Shown here piece after piece: positions 15,911 through 24,354 of a stretch of 37,687 nucleotides of DNA. The DNA is from an uncultured Eubacterium sp. GTDB taxonomy: Bacteria > Bacillota > Clostridia > Oscillospirales > Acutalibacteraceae. A program made the translations under genes and the position numbers. The notes beneath the pieces are model-generated. The model had not been told where the DNA came from. It ran no database searches and saw only the letters and a list, made by a program, of their open reading frames with translations. Every line of letters begins with the position of its first letter. Positions within the stretch are counted from its first letter, which is position 1. The DNA is taken from the NCBI GenBank assembly GCA_944385025.1, contig CALWVQ010000003.1, positions 1 through 37,687 on the forward strand, in the 5' to 3' direction.

Positions 15911-17473
15911 CTAATATCCTAAATTCTTTAACACGTCTAACCATTTGTCTGTAAGGACAAAATCGTCATTTTCAAACAGACTGTTGTGCAGACGAAATAC
16001 AATATCAATGAAAAGTATTTTTTCGAGTTTGTCTTTATCAGCAATTTGTGAAAAATAGTTAATCATTTCACGCCGCTTTTCATCAACATTATTGCTCCCG
16101 TCACAAAGTTCCGTACCCATATAACGGGCGATGTCAACCTCTTTCGGAGCAATATATCCGATAGGGTCTATGGCAACAAGGCTGTCGTGCTTTTTCATAA
16201 TGTTATATCTGTGCAAATCGCCGTGAATTAGTGAAAAGTCCTTGTCACTAAATGTTTGCTCAAACAGCGATACTGCTTTTTTAACATAACTCATTATCAG
16301 GTCGTTTTTATATTCAAAGTTGTCTTGTTTGGTCTTTTCAGTCAGAACTTCTTTGTATACCTTGAAATTGCTTGTGTATTTATCCGGTATATAAATATCC
16401 GTGCAGTCCATAATCTTGCCGAAAAATTCCAGCAGTTCGGTGTTGTTTTCAGAAAATTCTGCTTGAGTTTCATCGCATTTTTCCAAAAGTATGGCGCTGC
16501 ACTCGTCGTCGTAATCGTAAAGTTCGCACATAAAGCTTGTGCTTATGCTTTGATAACAGGAACGTTCCCCCTCATACCTGTCAATAAAAGGAGGAATTAT
16601 TTTTAAAACGCATTTGCCGTATTTTACGCTTTTTGCAATAAAGATAATTCCGAAATGCGATGTCTTTATAACTTTATAATCTGTAATTTGCCACTCTTTT
16701 AAAAGTTTTGAAATTGAATTTTCAAGGGTTTTGGACCAGTCGTTTACCTGAGAGGGATAGTTTTGTTTAAGGTATTTGTTAAGTCTTGATACATTTTCAA
16801 GAATGTTTGAAAAATCAACGTCGTTATCCCTTGCTGTGACAAGCGCCTCTAAATATTTTAAATCAGCAGGATAGGTAAGCTTGAAATTGTTGTTGAAATC
16901 AAAGTAAAGGTGAATTTTGCTGCCCTCGGGAAGCTGCTGGGTAACTTCTGTAAGCGGTGAATCCTCCTCAAAATTATCAGCAAGCAGGTTAAACCTAAAG
17001 CCTTCCGGAGACTGCATAAGGTAGTAACGCTCTCTGTCAACTTTTAAAAAATCATAGCACCCTAAGGAGTCAGTTATTTTCTGTGCCGTAACTACTGCGT
17101 CGCTGTCTTCAAGAAAATCAAAATATTTGTCCATCAGCTCGCTTGTAATCATCGGTCTTACCGCATCGCAGACAATGAGCTTTGAACAATTGTATTTTTC
17201 AGCTATATAGTCTATTACGTTTTTCAGAGTTTGATTTCTGGTTGAGCCGCCCTCAATCATATCAATATTGTTTTTGGCGCAAATATCTGCCAGATAAACG
17301 CTGTTTGCCTCAATATTCGTGGCAATTACAATTTTATCTGTTTTACTGCTGGAGCATATTGTTTCGATTACGTATTCAATTACCATTTTCCCGTTAACTT
17401 TGTGAAACTGTTTGGGAATGTTGCTTTTAAAACGTGATCCTACTCCGTTTGCCAGTATTGCTACTATGTTCAT
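15911..17473 (-). CDS. IspD/TarI-like cytidylyltransferase fused to an APH-type kinase
   Basis: A 520-residue fusion. Residues 1-225 are an IspD/TarI-type CTP transferase: the nucleotide loop ILANGVGSRF with PKQF (20-23), GGSTRNQTL (75-83), VCDAVRPMI (101-109) in place of the usual HDAARP, and QSPEGFR. Residues about 260-510 are an aminoglycoside/choline-kinase-like phosphotransferase: N-lobe lysine K291 (CVLKIIPP), the catalytic loop HGDLHRYN (417-424) and the metal-binding AIDPIGY (434-440). The natural reading is kinase plus cytidylyltransferase acting in sequence on one alcohol to give a CDP-activated head group, as LicA and LicC do separately for choline. Substrate is not determinable here: ribitol, glycerol, erythritol or choline are candidates. 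GAGGAAA precedes the ATG. The next gene downstream is the CDP-polyol-using transferase. Confidence 0.85.
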   Translation of the reverse strand: MNIVAILANGVGSRFKSNIPKQFHKVNGKMVIEYVIETICSSSKTDKIVIATNIEANSVYLADICAKNNIDMIEGGSTRNQTLKNVIDYIAEKYNCSKLIVCDAVRPMITSELMDKYFDFLEDSDAVVTAQKITDSLGCYDFLKVDRERYYLMQSPEGFRFNLLADNFEEDSPLTEVTQQLPEGSKIHLYFDFNNNFKLTYPADLKYLEALVTARDNDVDFSNILENVSRLNKYLKQNYPSQVNDWSKTLENSISKLLKEWQITDYKVIKTSHFGIIFIAKSVKYGKCVLKIIPPFIDRYEGERSCYQSISTSFMCELYDYDDECSAILLEKCDETQAEFSENNTELLEFFGKIMDCTDIYIPDKYTSNFKVYKEVLTEKTKQDNFEYKNDLIMSYVKKAVSLFEQTFSDKDFSLIHGDLHRYNIMKKHDSLVAIDPIGYIAPKEVDIARYMGTELCDGSNNVDEKRREMINYFSQIADKDKLEKILFIDIVFRLHNSLFENDDFVLTDKWLDVLKNLGY

Positions 17474-17504
17474 AATCTTAATTTCCTCATTTTTGCTGCA
17501 AAGT

Positions 17505-17560
17505 ATTACGGTAATATTTAATCACCGTAATATTATATCATTATTATTGAAACTATACAA
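17505..17560 (-). promoter_or_regulatory. Promoter with start-site palindrome for the fusion gene
   Basis: On the - strand TTGTAT (17555-17560), 17 bp, TATAAT (17532-17537) with extended -10 TGA. Directly downstream, an inverted repeat ATTACGGT...ACCGTAAT (17505-17512 and 17524-17531) abuts the -10 and covers the predicted start near 17525. No T-tract follows, so it fits an operator better than a terminator. Confidence 0.65.
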
Positions 17561-17582
17561 TAGTAAGTAATTACACCATTGC

Positions 17583-17616
17583 AAAAAAATAACAGCACCT
17601 TTTAACAGGTGCTGTT
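17583..17616 (-). terminator. Terminator of the lipoprotein gene
   Basis: A 10-bp stem (17591-17600 with 17607-17616) followed on the - strand by A then seven Ts (17583-17589). Confidence 0.85.
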
Positions 17617-17619
17617 TTG

Positions 17620-18534
17620 TTATGACCATTTAAGAGCTTTTACAGAAAAGCCCAAAGACGTATCCAATCTGTTTTTCTGAATTATTGCAACAACCTTTTT
17701 CTTATTGCAGCCTGTTACTGAACCGGTTACTTTGTAAAAATTATTATCGCCTAAATCTTCTATTTTGGTAATTTGCACATCCTGTTTTTTAGAAGTAAAT
17801 TCTGAAATAGAAAATGTATCTTCATTTTTGTTATATGTAATAGGTGCAGGCGTACTGCTGTTTGCATTTGCATCGTTACATTTTGTTTTAAAACTTACAA
17901 CGGTTTGACCAAAATATTTAAACAAATTCAAAACAACAGAACTTGACGGATATGTTTTTCTTGTGCTGCCCTCGTGTTCTGCCATCCATATAGCAGCGTG
18001 AGTTGCAATCTCAATTGGCACTCCCTCGGCGTTTTCATAGTTAGCTGTATACAGATAAGGAACCTCTAACATAGACTGAACAATGAGAATATCCTTTTCG
18101 GAAAAATTAACCTCTTTGCCCGTATCTGAAAGTGACGGTACAGTTTCTTTGCCGCTGAATGCCGTTGTTTTTGCCGACTCGGTTAAAGAAACTCCGGGCT
18201 TTGTGGTGGCTGTTTCATTTTCAGTAGCATTTGTTGCAAGTGTTTCTTCGTCGCTGTACGAATTGTCTGCGCTACCGCTGTTGTTACTGCCGCTGTTTAC
18301 TTCCTTTGCCACAAGTGTTGTAACGACATTTCCGTCCTCGTCGGTGACAGGCTCGCCGTTTTCATCTGTAACAGTTTCTGCTACGATTTCGACCTCGTCT
18401 GCGTTTGCTTCAAGTCCCTGCTGAACTGTTTCACCCTGTGATGAAGTATTGTCTTCAGTTTCCTTTGAGCAGGATGCAAAAACACCTGTGATAACGACTA
18501 TTCCCGATAAAAGCAAAACGAAAACTTTTTTCAA
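17620..18534 (-). CDS. Lipoprotein of unknown function
   Basis: A 304-residue exported lipoprotein. MKK, a hydrophobic core and the lipobox VFASC place the lipidated Cys at residue 22. A low-complexity linker follows: acidic with the internal repeat VTDENGEP/VTDEDGNV, then Ser/Thr/Asn-rich to about 130. The C-terminal 170 residues look globular, with a helical segment around VPYLYTANYENAEGVP and a beta-rich end finishing in VKALKWS. I recognise no known domain. It has its own promoter and terminator, so it is monocistronic. Lying between wall genes suggests, but does not show, an envelope role. Confidence 0.8.
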   Translation of the reverse strand: MKKVFVLLLSGIVVITGVFASCSKETEDNTSSQGETVQQGLEANADEVEIVAETVTDENGEPVTDEDGNVVTTLVAKEVNSGSNNSGSADNSYSDEETLATNATENETATTKPGVSLTESAKTTAFSGKETVPSLSDTGKEVNFSEKDILIVQSMLEVPYLYTANYENAEGVPIEIATHAAIWMAEHEGSTRKTYPSSSVVLNLFKYFGQTVVSFKTKCNDANANSSTPAPITYNKNEDTFSISEFTSKKQDVQITKIEDLGDNNFYKVTGSVTGCNKKKVVAIIQKNRLDTSLGFSVKALKWS

Positions 18535-18566
18535 GAAAGAACACCTCTCTTACTAATGCTAAGATG

Positions 18567-18595
18567 ATTATATATTTACCGCCGAAAAAAGTAAA
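18567..18595 (-). promoter_or_regulatory. Promoter for the lipoprotein gene
   Basis: On the - strand TTTACT (18590-18595), 17 bp, TATAAT (18567-18572), about 33 bases before the start codon, with AGAGAGGTG as ribosome site. Confidence 0.6.
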
Positions 18596-18652
18596 GACTT
18601 TTGTGCATTTTGACAAGATTGTTTACGTCTTGTTCACATTATACGTAACGTA

Positions 18653-20047
18653 TTAAGAGTTTTCCTTGAGCCTGTTTATCATCATTCTGGCAACTTTATA
18701 AACATCTCCGCACCCCAGAGTTATAACCATATCGCCCTCCTGTGCATTTTTGAGAACATAGTCGCAGATTTCCTCAAAAGTATCTAACTGCACAGAACCG
18801 GGAACCTTATCTGCAAGGTCTTTTGCCTTGATGCCTATGGTGTTAACCTCACGGCTTCCCATAATTGCCGATATTACGCATTTGTCGGGAATTTGTAAAA
18901 CCTTTGCAAAATCATCAAGTAAAAGAGAAGTTCTTGTAAATGTAAACGGCTGGTGAACCGCCCAAACTCTCTTGTAACCCATTTTCATTGCCGCTTCAAG
19001 CGTTACCTTGAGTTCTGTTGGGTGATGTGCATAGTCGTCAACAAATGTAATTCCTCTGTATACTCCAAGATGCTCAAATCGCCTTGCCGCGCCGCCGAAT
19101 TCTTTTAATCCCTTGCATATTTTATCAATCTCTGCTCCGCTTTCATATGCTGCAACAAAAGCGCAAAGAGAGTTAAGTATATTGTGCTCTCCCGGTATCG
19201 AAAGTTCAACCTTTGTTACAAATTCACCGTTGTGATAAACGTCATAAGACGATTTAAATCCGCCGGGCACATCAATATTTTTTGCAACCCATTCGTTTTT
19301 GTCGTTTCTGCCTACGCTTATCAACTTTTTGTTTGTTATTCCTTTAAGAGTGTCAACGGTGTTTTGGTCGTCACCGTTATAGATAATGGTTTTTGTGGTT
19401 TTATCAGCAAATGTTCTAAATGATTTTTTAATGTTGTCAAGATTTTTGAAAAAGTCTAAATGATCCTCGTCAATGTTAAGAATAACTGCAATATCGGGAT
19501 TCATTTTCAAGAAAGTATTATTAAATTCGCAGCTTTCACATACAAAGTTTTGGCTTTTTCCGAATCTTCCGTAAGCGTCTATAACAGGAAGCTTGCCTCC
19601 TATAACTGCGCTGGGATCCAGTCCTGCAGTCAGTAAAGCTTGTGTAATCATTGAAGTGGTAGTAGTTTTTCCGTGTGTGCCGCAAACACCGATACAGTTT
19701 GAAAAAATTCTGCTCATAGCCCCCAAAATTTCTGCTCTTTCAAAGCAGGGGTAATTTGCCTTCGCGTACTCCAGCTCTTCATTCCCTGCAAGAATTGCGT
19801 TAGTATACACTACAAGCTCTGTATCGGGCGAAATGTTTTCCTTTACCTGACCGAGATATACCTTAGCGCCTTCTTTTTCAATTCTTCTGAAAGTTTCAGT
19901 GTCGTTGTTGTCTGAACCTGTAATACGGTAACCGAGAGAAATCATTATTTCAGCTATCGGGCACATTCCCGAACCGCCTATACCTATAAAATGTACGTTT
20001 TTAACTTTTTTTAGTAATTCGTCTATATTTGTAAGAGCTTCGTTCAT
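18653..20047 (-). CDS. murC: UDP-N-acetylmuramate-L-alanine ligase
   Basis: A 464-residue cytoplasmic Mur ligase that adds L-Ala to UDP-MurNAc. The Rossmann start HFIGIGGSGMCPIAEI, the ATP loop GTHGKTTTT (123-131), the metal/substrate region ESCEFNNTFLKM, NIDEDHLDFF, and the C-terminal DDYAHHPTE are in family order, and the length is normal. ESCEF in place of the proteobacterial EADES is a known Firmicute-type variant. AGGAGG lies seven bases before the ATG. It is monocistronic on the - strand and divergent from dpaA; no other mur gene is nearby. Confidence 0.96.
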   Translation of the reverse strand: MNEALTNIDELLKKVKNVHFIGIGGSGMCPIAEIMISLGYRITGSDNNDTETFRRIEKEGAKVYLGQVKENISPDTELVVYTNAILAGNEELEYAKANYPCFERAEILGAMSRIFSNCIGVCGTHGKTTTTSMITQALLTAGLDPSAVIGGKLPVIDAYGRFGKSQNFVCESCEFNNTFLKMNPDIAVILNIDEDHLDFFKNLDNIKKSFRTFADKTTKTIIYNGDDQNTVDTLKGITNKKLISVGRNDKNEWVAKNIDVPGGFKSSYDVYHNGEFVTKVELSIPGEHNILNSLCAFVAAYESGAEIDKICKGLKEFGGAARRFEHLGVYRGITFVDDYAHHPTELKVTLEAAMKMGYKRVWAVHQPFTFTRTSLLLDDFAKVLQIPDKCVISAIMGSREVNTIGIKAKDLADKVPGSVQLDTFEEICDYVLKNAQEGDMVITLGCGDVYKVARMMINRLKENS

Positions 20048-20077
20048 AAAGCTGCCTCCTAAACTGTCAGTTAATAT

Positions 20078-20106
20078 ATTATACTACTAACCGTAAAAAA
20101 AATAAA
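20078..20106 (-). promoter_or_regulatory. Weak candidate promoter for murC
   Basis: On the - strand TATAAT (20078-20083) with a poor -35 TTTATT (20101-20106) 17 bp away. The -10 is good; the -35 matches three of six. Confidence 0.35.
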
Positions 20107-20122
20107 TACCCTACACATATTA

Positions 20123-20148
20123 ACTATTATTTTTTTTCGTCATAGTAT
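20123..20148 (+). promoter_or_regulatory. SigmaK-like promoter for dpaAB
   Basis: CATAGTAT at 20141-20148 fits the mother-cell -10 form CATANNNT, with an AC element at 20123-20124 sixteen bases upstream, as in sigmaK promoters. The predicted start near 20155 leaves a short leader with GAGGTG before ATG 20176. In Bacillus the dpa (spoVF) operon is sigmaK-dependent. No good sigmaA promoter is visible here. Confidence 0.5.
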
Positions 20149-20175
20149 GTAAAAGATTTAGAATGAGGTGTTAGT

Positions 20176-20901
20176 ATGAAATTTAAAACCTTTGCCGTAC
20201 CTTACATAACCGACGAAAGAATGATTTATGCAGGTGAATATCTTGCGTCTTTAGGTTATGAAAGGACGGATAAAATTGATAATGCTGATTTTGTTGTTTT
20301 ACCTATACCTACCAAAAAACAGATGCTTGACGGTTTGGATAACAAAACCGTATTTTACGCAAGCGGAGATTTTGACGGCTATGACTACAATAAAAATGAG
20401 AGCTTTTTGCTGGAGAATGCGTACCTCACGGCAGAAGGCGCATTTTGTCTGTTTAAAGAAAACTGCGATACTGCTCTGTATAGGGCGGAAATTCTGATAA
20501 CAGGATACGGAAGAATTGCCCAGGCTCTGCACAAAATATTAGATGCGGCAGGCGCAAATGTAACAGTTTGCTCAAGAAGTGCTGAAAGCGAAAGCCGTGC
20601 GGTTTTTGCAGGGGCAAAGCATATCGGATTTGATGAACTTTTAAAGCCGTCAGGCTACGACGCTGTTTTTAATACTGTTCCCCATATAGTGTTTACAAAA
20701 AAAGAGCTTGGCTGTTTAAAAAAAGGAACAAAAATTTTTGACCTTGCTTCTTTCCCCGGCGGAGTTGATACGCTTTGCGCCAAGTCTGAAGGTATCGAAA
20801 TAATTGACGGAAGAAAACTTCCCTCAAGGTATTCAAAAAAATCAGCAGGATACTTAATCGGCAAAACGGTTCACAAGATTATAGAGGAGGATTTATCTTG
20901 A
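20176..20901 (+). CDS. dpaA: Dipicolinate synthase subunit A
   Basis: A 241-residue NAD(P)-binding protein of the DpaA (SpoVFA) family. It has a family-specific N-terminal domain (AVPYITDERMIYAGEYLASL, with FVVLPIP) and a central Rossmann motif LITGYGRIAQAL, then CSRSAESE, FNTVPHIVF and DLASFPGGVD. With DpaB it makes dipicolinic acid, the spore-core calcium chelator, from the dihydrodipicolinate branch of lysine synthesis in the mother cell. It is shorter than the Bacillus protein (about 297 residues), as seems usual in Clostridia. It overlaps dpaB by four bases. Confidence 0.93.
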   Translation: MKFKTFAVPYITDERMIYAGEYLASLGYERTDKIDNADFVVLPIPTKKQMLDGLDNKTVFYASGDFDGYDYNKNESFLLENAYLTAEGAFCLFKENCDTALYRAEILITGYGRIAQALHKILDAAGANVTVCSRSAESESRAVFAGAKHIGFDELLKPSGYDAVFNTVPHIVFTKKELGCLKKGTKIFDLASFPGGVDTLCAKSEGIEIIDGRKLPSRYSKKSAGYLIGKTVHKIIEEDLS

Positions 20902-21461
20902 ATATAGGATATTGTCTGACAGGCTCCTTTTGTACCTTTTCAAAATCAATGGAGGTATTGGAGGCACTTGTTAAGTCAGGTCATAATGTAACGCCCATAA
21001 TGAGCGAAAACGCATATTCTATTGACACTCGTTTCGGAGATGCAGTAGACATTCAAAACAAACTTATTCAAATTACAGGAAACAGTATTATTCATACTAT
21101 TGAACAGGCAGAGCCCATAGGTCCTAAAAAAATGTTCGATGTGCTGGCAATTGTTCCCTGTACGGGAAATACTCTTGCAAAGCTTGCCGGCGGCGTTACC
21201 GACACTTCGGTAACTATGGCGACAAAAAGTCATTTGCGTAACTCGCGACCGGTTGTTATCGGCGTTTCTACCAACGACGCTTTAGGCGCCGCCGCCAAAA
21301 ATATAGGAGCTTTGCTTAACTATAAAAACTATTATTTTGTGCCTTTTGGTATGGATAACTGCCTGCTTAAACCAAAATCAATGGTGTGTGATTTTTCCAA
21401 GGTTCAGGAGACTATTGAGCTTGCAGAAAAAGGTTTGGAAATAGACAAAAAAGTGTACTGA
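20898..21461 (+). CDS. dpaB: Dipicolinate synthase subunit B
   Basis: A 187-residue flavoprotein-like subunit (SpoVFB). IGYCLTGSFCTFSKSMEVLE at the start, MSENAYSIDTRFG, VVPCTGNTLAKLAGGVTDT-like core (IVPCTGNTLAKLAGG) and AAKNIGALLNYKNYYFVPFG are the family blocks. The start is TTG at 20898 with GAGGAGG seven bases upstream; its TTGA overlap with the dpaA stop shows coupling. The presence of both subunits marks the organism as an endospore former or a recent descendant of one. No clear terminator follows. Confidence 0.93.
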   Translation: MNIGYCLTGSFCTFSKSMEVLEALVKSGHNVTPIMSENAYSIDTRFGDAVDIQNKLIQITGNSIIHTIEQAEPIGPKKMFDVLAIVPCTGNTLAKLAGGVTDTSVTMATKSHLRNSRPVVIGVSTNDALGAAAKNIGALLNYKNYYFVPFGMDNCLLKPKSMVCDFSKVQETIELAEKGLEIDKKVY

Positions 21462-21503
21462 AAAAGCCCTCAAAAATTGTGTCGTAAAATATGTAAAAAA
21501 ATG

Positions 21504-21532
21504 TTGACATTCACGTCCATATTTTATATATT
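21504..21532 (+). promoter_or_regulatory. Strong sigmaA promoter for potABCD
   Basis: TTGACA (21504-21509), 17 bp, TATATT (21527-21532). The transcript would start near 21540, leaving about 43 bases before the TTG start. Confidence 0.8.
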
Positions 21533-21582
21533 TACTTTATGGCACTGACGTGTCAAATCGGGTTAAAATGAGGATGTGTATA

Positions 21583-22719
21583 TTGGAAAAGATAATTGAT
21601 TTAAAGGACATTACCGTTAAATACGGTGACAATGTTGTGCTTGAGAAACTGAATTTGTATATTAACAAAAAAGAGTTTATAACGCTGCTTGGTCCTTCGG
21701 GATGTGGTAAGACCACTACTCTTCGCTGTATTGCAGGCTTTATTCAGCCTGACGAGGGGGATATTATATTCGAAGGCAAAAGGATAAATGATGTTCCCCC
21801 TCATAAGAGAAAGGTGAACACCATTTTTCAGCGTTATGCTCTTTTTTCTCATTTAAATGTTTATGAGAATATTGCTTTCGGTCCCCAGCTTCAAAAGAAG
21901 CCAAAGGACGAGGTGCGTCAGATTGTGGCGCAGATGCTTGAACTTGTAAACCTTAAGGGCTTTGAGCAGAGAAGTATTGACTCTCTTTCAGGCGGTCAGC
22001 AGCAGCGTGTGGCTATCGCTCGCGCTCTTGCAAACAATCCCCATGTGCTTCTTCTTGACGAGCCGTTGGGAGCCCTTGACCTTAAACTGAGAAAAGACAT
22101 GCAGTCCGAGCTTAAAGCCATTCAGAAAAGACTGGGAATTACTTTTATTTACGTTACTCACGATCAGGAAGAGGCTCTTTCAATGAGCGATACCGTTGTG
22201 GTAATGGACAAGGGTAAAATTCAGCAGATAGGAACTCCCGAAGATATTTATAACGAGCCTGTAAACGCTTTTGTTGCAGACTTTATAGGCGAGTCTAATA
22301 TCGTTGACGCCATTATGGTAAAGGACTATGTTGTGTCCTTCGGCGGAGTTACTTTTGAGTGCCTTGACAGCGGATTTGGCGAAAATGCTTTTGTTGAGGC
22401 TGTTGTACGACCGGAAGATATTAAAATAGTTGAACCGGGCGCAAAGGCATCTCTTACAGGTAAAATCACAAGCGTAACGTTTAAAGGCGTTCACTTTGAA
22501 ATTCTTGTGGACGTGGGCGGCTTTATATGGATGATACAGACTACCGAGGAAAATCACAAGGTTGGCGAAGAAATCGGTATGTATATCGAGCCGGACGCAA
22601 TCCACATTATGAACAGAAGTGAATACAGCGGCGAGTTTGGCGACTATTCGTCATTCTCCGACGAAATGGACCACATTTCCGACGCTTCTTATAATTGGGA
22701 GGACGAAGATGAGGAATAG
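21583..22719 (+). CDS. potA: Spermidine/putrescine ABC transporter ATPase PotA
   Basis: A 378-residue ATPase that powers polyamine import. Walker [10 protein letters not shown] (37-45), the signature [15 protein letters not shown], Walker [12 protein letters not shown] and the switch VTHDQEEA are intact, followed by a C-terminal TOBE-like regulatory domain with VVRPEDI. A highly acidic tail (WEDEDEE) ends the protein. The start is taken as TTG 21583, giving the usual PotA N-terminus [14 protein letters not shown], with GAGG nine bases upstream; GTG 21550 and ATG 21568/21574 are in frame but poorly placed. It overlaps potB by 11 bases. Confidence 0.93.
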   Translation: MEKIIDLKDITVKYGDNVVLEKLNLYINKKEFITLLGPSGCGKTTTLRCIAGFIQPDEGDIIFEGKRINDVPPHKRKVNTIFQRYALFSHLNVYENIAFGPQLQKKPKDEVRQIVAQMLELVNLKGFEQRSIDSLSGGQQQRVAIARALANNPHVLLLDEPLGALDLKLRKDMQSELKAIQKRLGITFIYVTHDQEEALSMSDTVVVMDKGKIQQIGTPEDIYNEPVNAFVADFIGESNIVDAIMVKDYVVSFGGVTFECLDSGFGENAFVEAVVRPEDIKIVEPGAKASLTGKITSVTFKGVHFEILVDVGGFIWMIQTTEENHKVGEEIGMYIEPDAIHIMNRSEYSGEFGDYSSFSDEMDHISDASYNWEDEDEE

Positions 22720-23536
22720 TTTATCAACAAAATTGCTTGATAAGCCGTATCTCGTCTGGACTGTTCTGTTTATTATTGCGCCTCTCGTTATGGTGGCATA
22801 CTACGCTTTTACAGATAAAAGCGGCAGCTTTTCTCTTGCAAGCGTGGCGCAGATACCGTCCTATCTTCCTACAATTCTTTTGTCGGTTTTGTACGGCTTG
22901 GTGGCAACCGTTATATGTCTTTTAATCGGTTATCCTTTTGCTTATATATTTTCAAAGTTCAGCCAAAGAAAACAGCAGACAATGCTGCTTTTGGTAATGC
23001 TTCCTATGTGGATGAACTTTCTTATAAGAACATACAGCTGGATGACTATTTTAGGCGATACAGGTATTATCAATACAATTTTAACCGCTGTGGGACTGGA
23101 GCCTGCAAAGCTCATAAACACAGGCGGCGCAGTTATTTTGGGTATGGTTTATAATTTTCTGCCCTATATGATTCTGCCTATTTATTCTGTGCTTTCAAAG
23201 CTTGATAATTCATTTGTGGAGGCTGCGCAGGATTTAGGCTCAAACCGTTTTCACGTGTTTCGAAGAGTTGTGCTTCCGCTGTCTCTTCCCGGAGTTTTAA
23301 GCGGAATTACAATGGTGTTTGTACCCTGTGTTTCAACGTTCTATATTACTCAAAAGCTGGGCGGCGGACAGATTGTCCTTATCGGTGACGTTATTGAAAC
23401 CCAGTTCCAAAGCGCAAATAACTATAATCTCGGCGCGGCGCTTTCTTTCGTGCTGATGATTTTAATTCTCATCTGCCTTGGAGTAATGAACTATTTCGGC
23501 GCAGACGATAATAACGACGGAGGTGTTGTAATATGA
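22709..23536 (+). CDS. potB: Spermidine/putrescine permease PotB
   Basis: A 275-residue ABC permease with six predicted membrane helices and the cytoplasmic EAA loop ([20 protein letters not shown]) that docks on PotA. The start is ATG 22709 ([15 protein letters not shown]), with GGGAGG six bases upstream inside potA; a longer in-frame reading begins at 22619 but has no ribosome site and would read the potA tail in another frame. Its stop overlaps potC by four bases (ATGA). Confidence 0.94.
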   Translation: MRNSLSTKLLDKPYLVWTVLFIIAPLVMVAYYAFTDKSGSFSLASVAQIPSYLPTILLSVLYGLVATVICLLIGYPFAYIFSKFSQRKQQTMLLLVMLPMWMNFLIRTYSWMTILGDTGIINTILTAVGLEPAKLINTGGAVILGMVYNFLPYMILPIYSVLSKLDNSFVEAAQDLGSNRFHVFRRVVLPLSLPGVLSGITMVFVPCVSTFYITQKLGGGQIVLIGDVIETQFQSANNYNLGAALSFVLMILILICLGVMNYFGADDNNDGGVVI

Positions 23537-24354
23537 AAAACAAAACCTCTGTACTTCAGAAATTCTATATTTTTCTTATATTCTTCTTTTTGTATGCGCC
23601 TATCGGCGTAATGATGCTGTTTTCCTTTAATTCAGACGCCAGCACATATACTTTCGGCGGCTTTTCTCTGCACTGGTATGAGGAAATGTTTAAGGATGCA
23701 GCGGCAATGAATTCTCTTAAAAATTCTGTTGTTCTTGCAATAGTTACCGCCGTGGTTTCTACCGTTTTGGGAACAATGGCGGCTGTGGGACTTTTTAATT
23801 CCCGCCGTAAGCTTTATAAAAGAGCCATGATGACTGCTACTAATATACCTATGATGAACCCTGAAATCGTTACAGGTATTGCTATGATGCTTCTTTTTGT
23901 ATTTGCAGGCACCATTGTCAGCAAAAGCGACGTTTTGGGCTTTTGGACTCTTCTTATCGCCCACGTTACATTTGCTCTACCTTATGTTATTCTCAACATA
24001 ATGCCAAAACTCAAGCAGTTTGATATGCACGTTTATGAAGCGGCAGTTGACTTGGGCTGTAAGCCTGTTAAGGCATTTTTTAAGGTGGTTTTGCCTGAGA
24101 TTATGACAGGTATTATTACAGGCTGTGTAATGAGCTTTACTTTATCCCTTGACGATTTCATTATCAGTTATTTCACCAACGGACCGAGTTTTCAAACTCT
24201 TCCTATCTATATTTTTTCTATGACCAAAAAGCGTGTAAAGCCTGATATGTTTGCGCTTTCAACGCTTATGTTCGTAGTAATTCTTGTTCTCCTCATTCTT
24301 ATGAATGTGGCACAGAGCAGAGCAGAGAAAAAGGGTAAGAGTGGCGAGAAATGA
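23533..24354 (+). CDS. potC: Spermidine/putrescine permease PotC
   Basis: A 273-residue ABC permease, the second half of the membrane channel, with about six helices and its own EAA loop (EAAVDLGCKPVKAFFKVVLPE). The IPMMNPEIVTGIAMMLLF and SLDDFIISYFTNGP blocks are hallmarks of PotC-type permeases. GGAGG lies inside potB. The C-terminus ends in a basic tail and overlaps potD by four bases. Confidence 0.95.
   Translation: MKNKTSVLQKFYIFLIFFFLYAPIGVMMLFSFNSDASTYTFGGFSLHWYEEMFKDAAAMNSLKNSVVLAIVTAVVSTVLGTMAAVGLFNSRRKLYKRAMMTATNIPMMNPEIVTGIAMMLLFVFAGTIVSKSDVLGFWTLLIAHVTFALPYVILNIMPKLKQFDMHVYEAAVDLGCKPVKAFFKVVLPEIMTGIITGCVMSFTLSLDDFIISYFTNGPSFQTLPIYIFSMTKKRVKPDMFALSTLMFVVILVLLILMNVAQSRAEKKGKSGEK

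Noticed and set aside
18653..20047. MurC with ESCEF in place of EADES as a possible lost active site
   Set aside because: Firmicute MurC proteins commonly have a Cys-Glu form at this place, so it is a lineage variant.
21504..21556. TTGACA...TGTCAA inverted repeat around the pot promoter
   Set aside because: The arms match only with a bulge and the left arm is simply the -35 box; not enough for an operator call.
22619..22708. N-terminal extension of PotB
   Set aside because: It lies wholly within potA in another frame, without a ribosome site, whereas ATG 22709 has GGGAGG at good spacing and gives a normal permease start.
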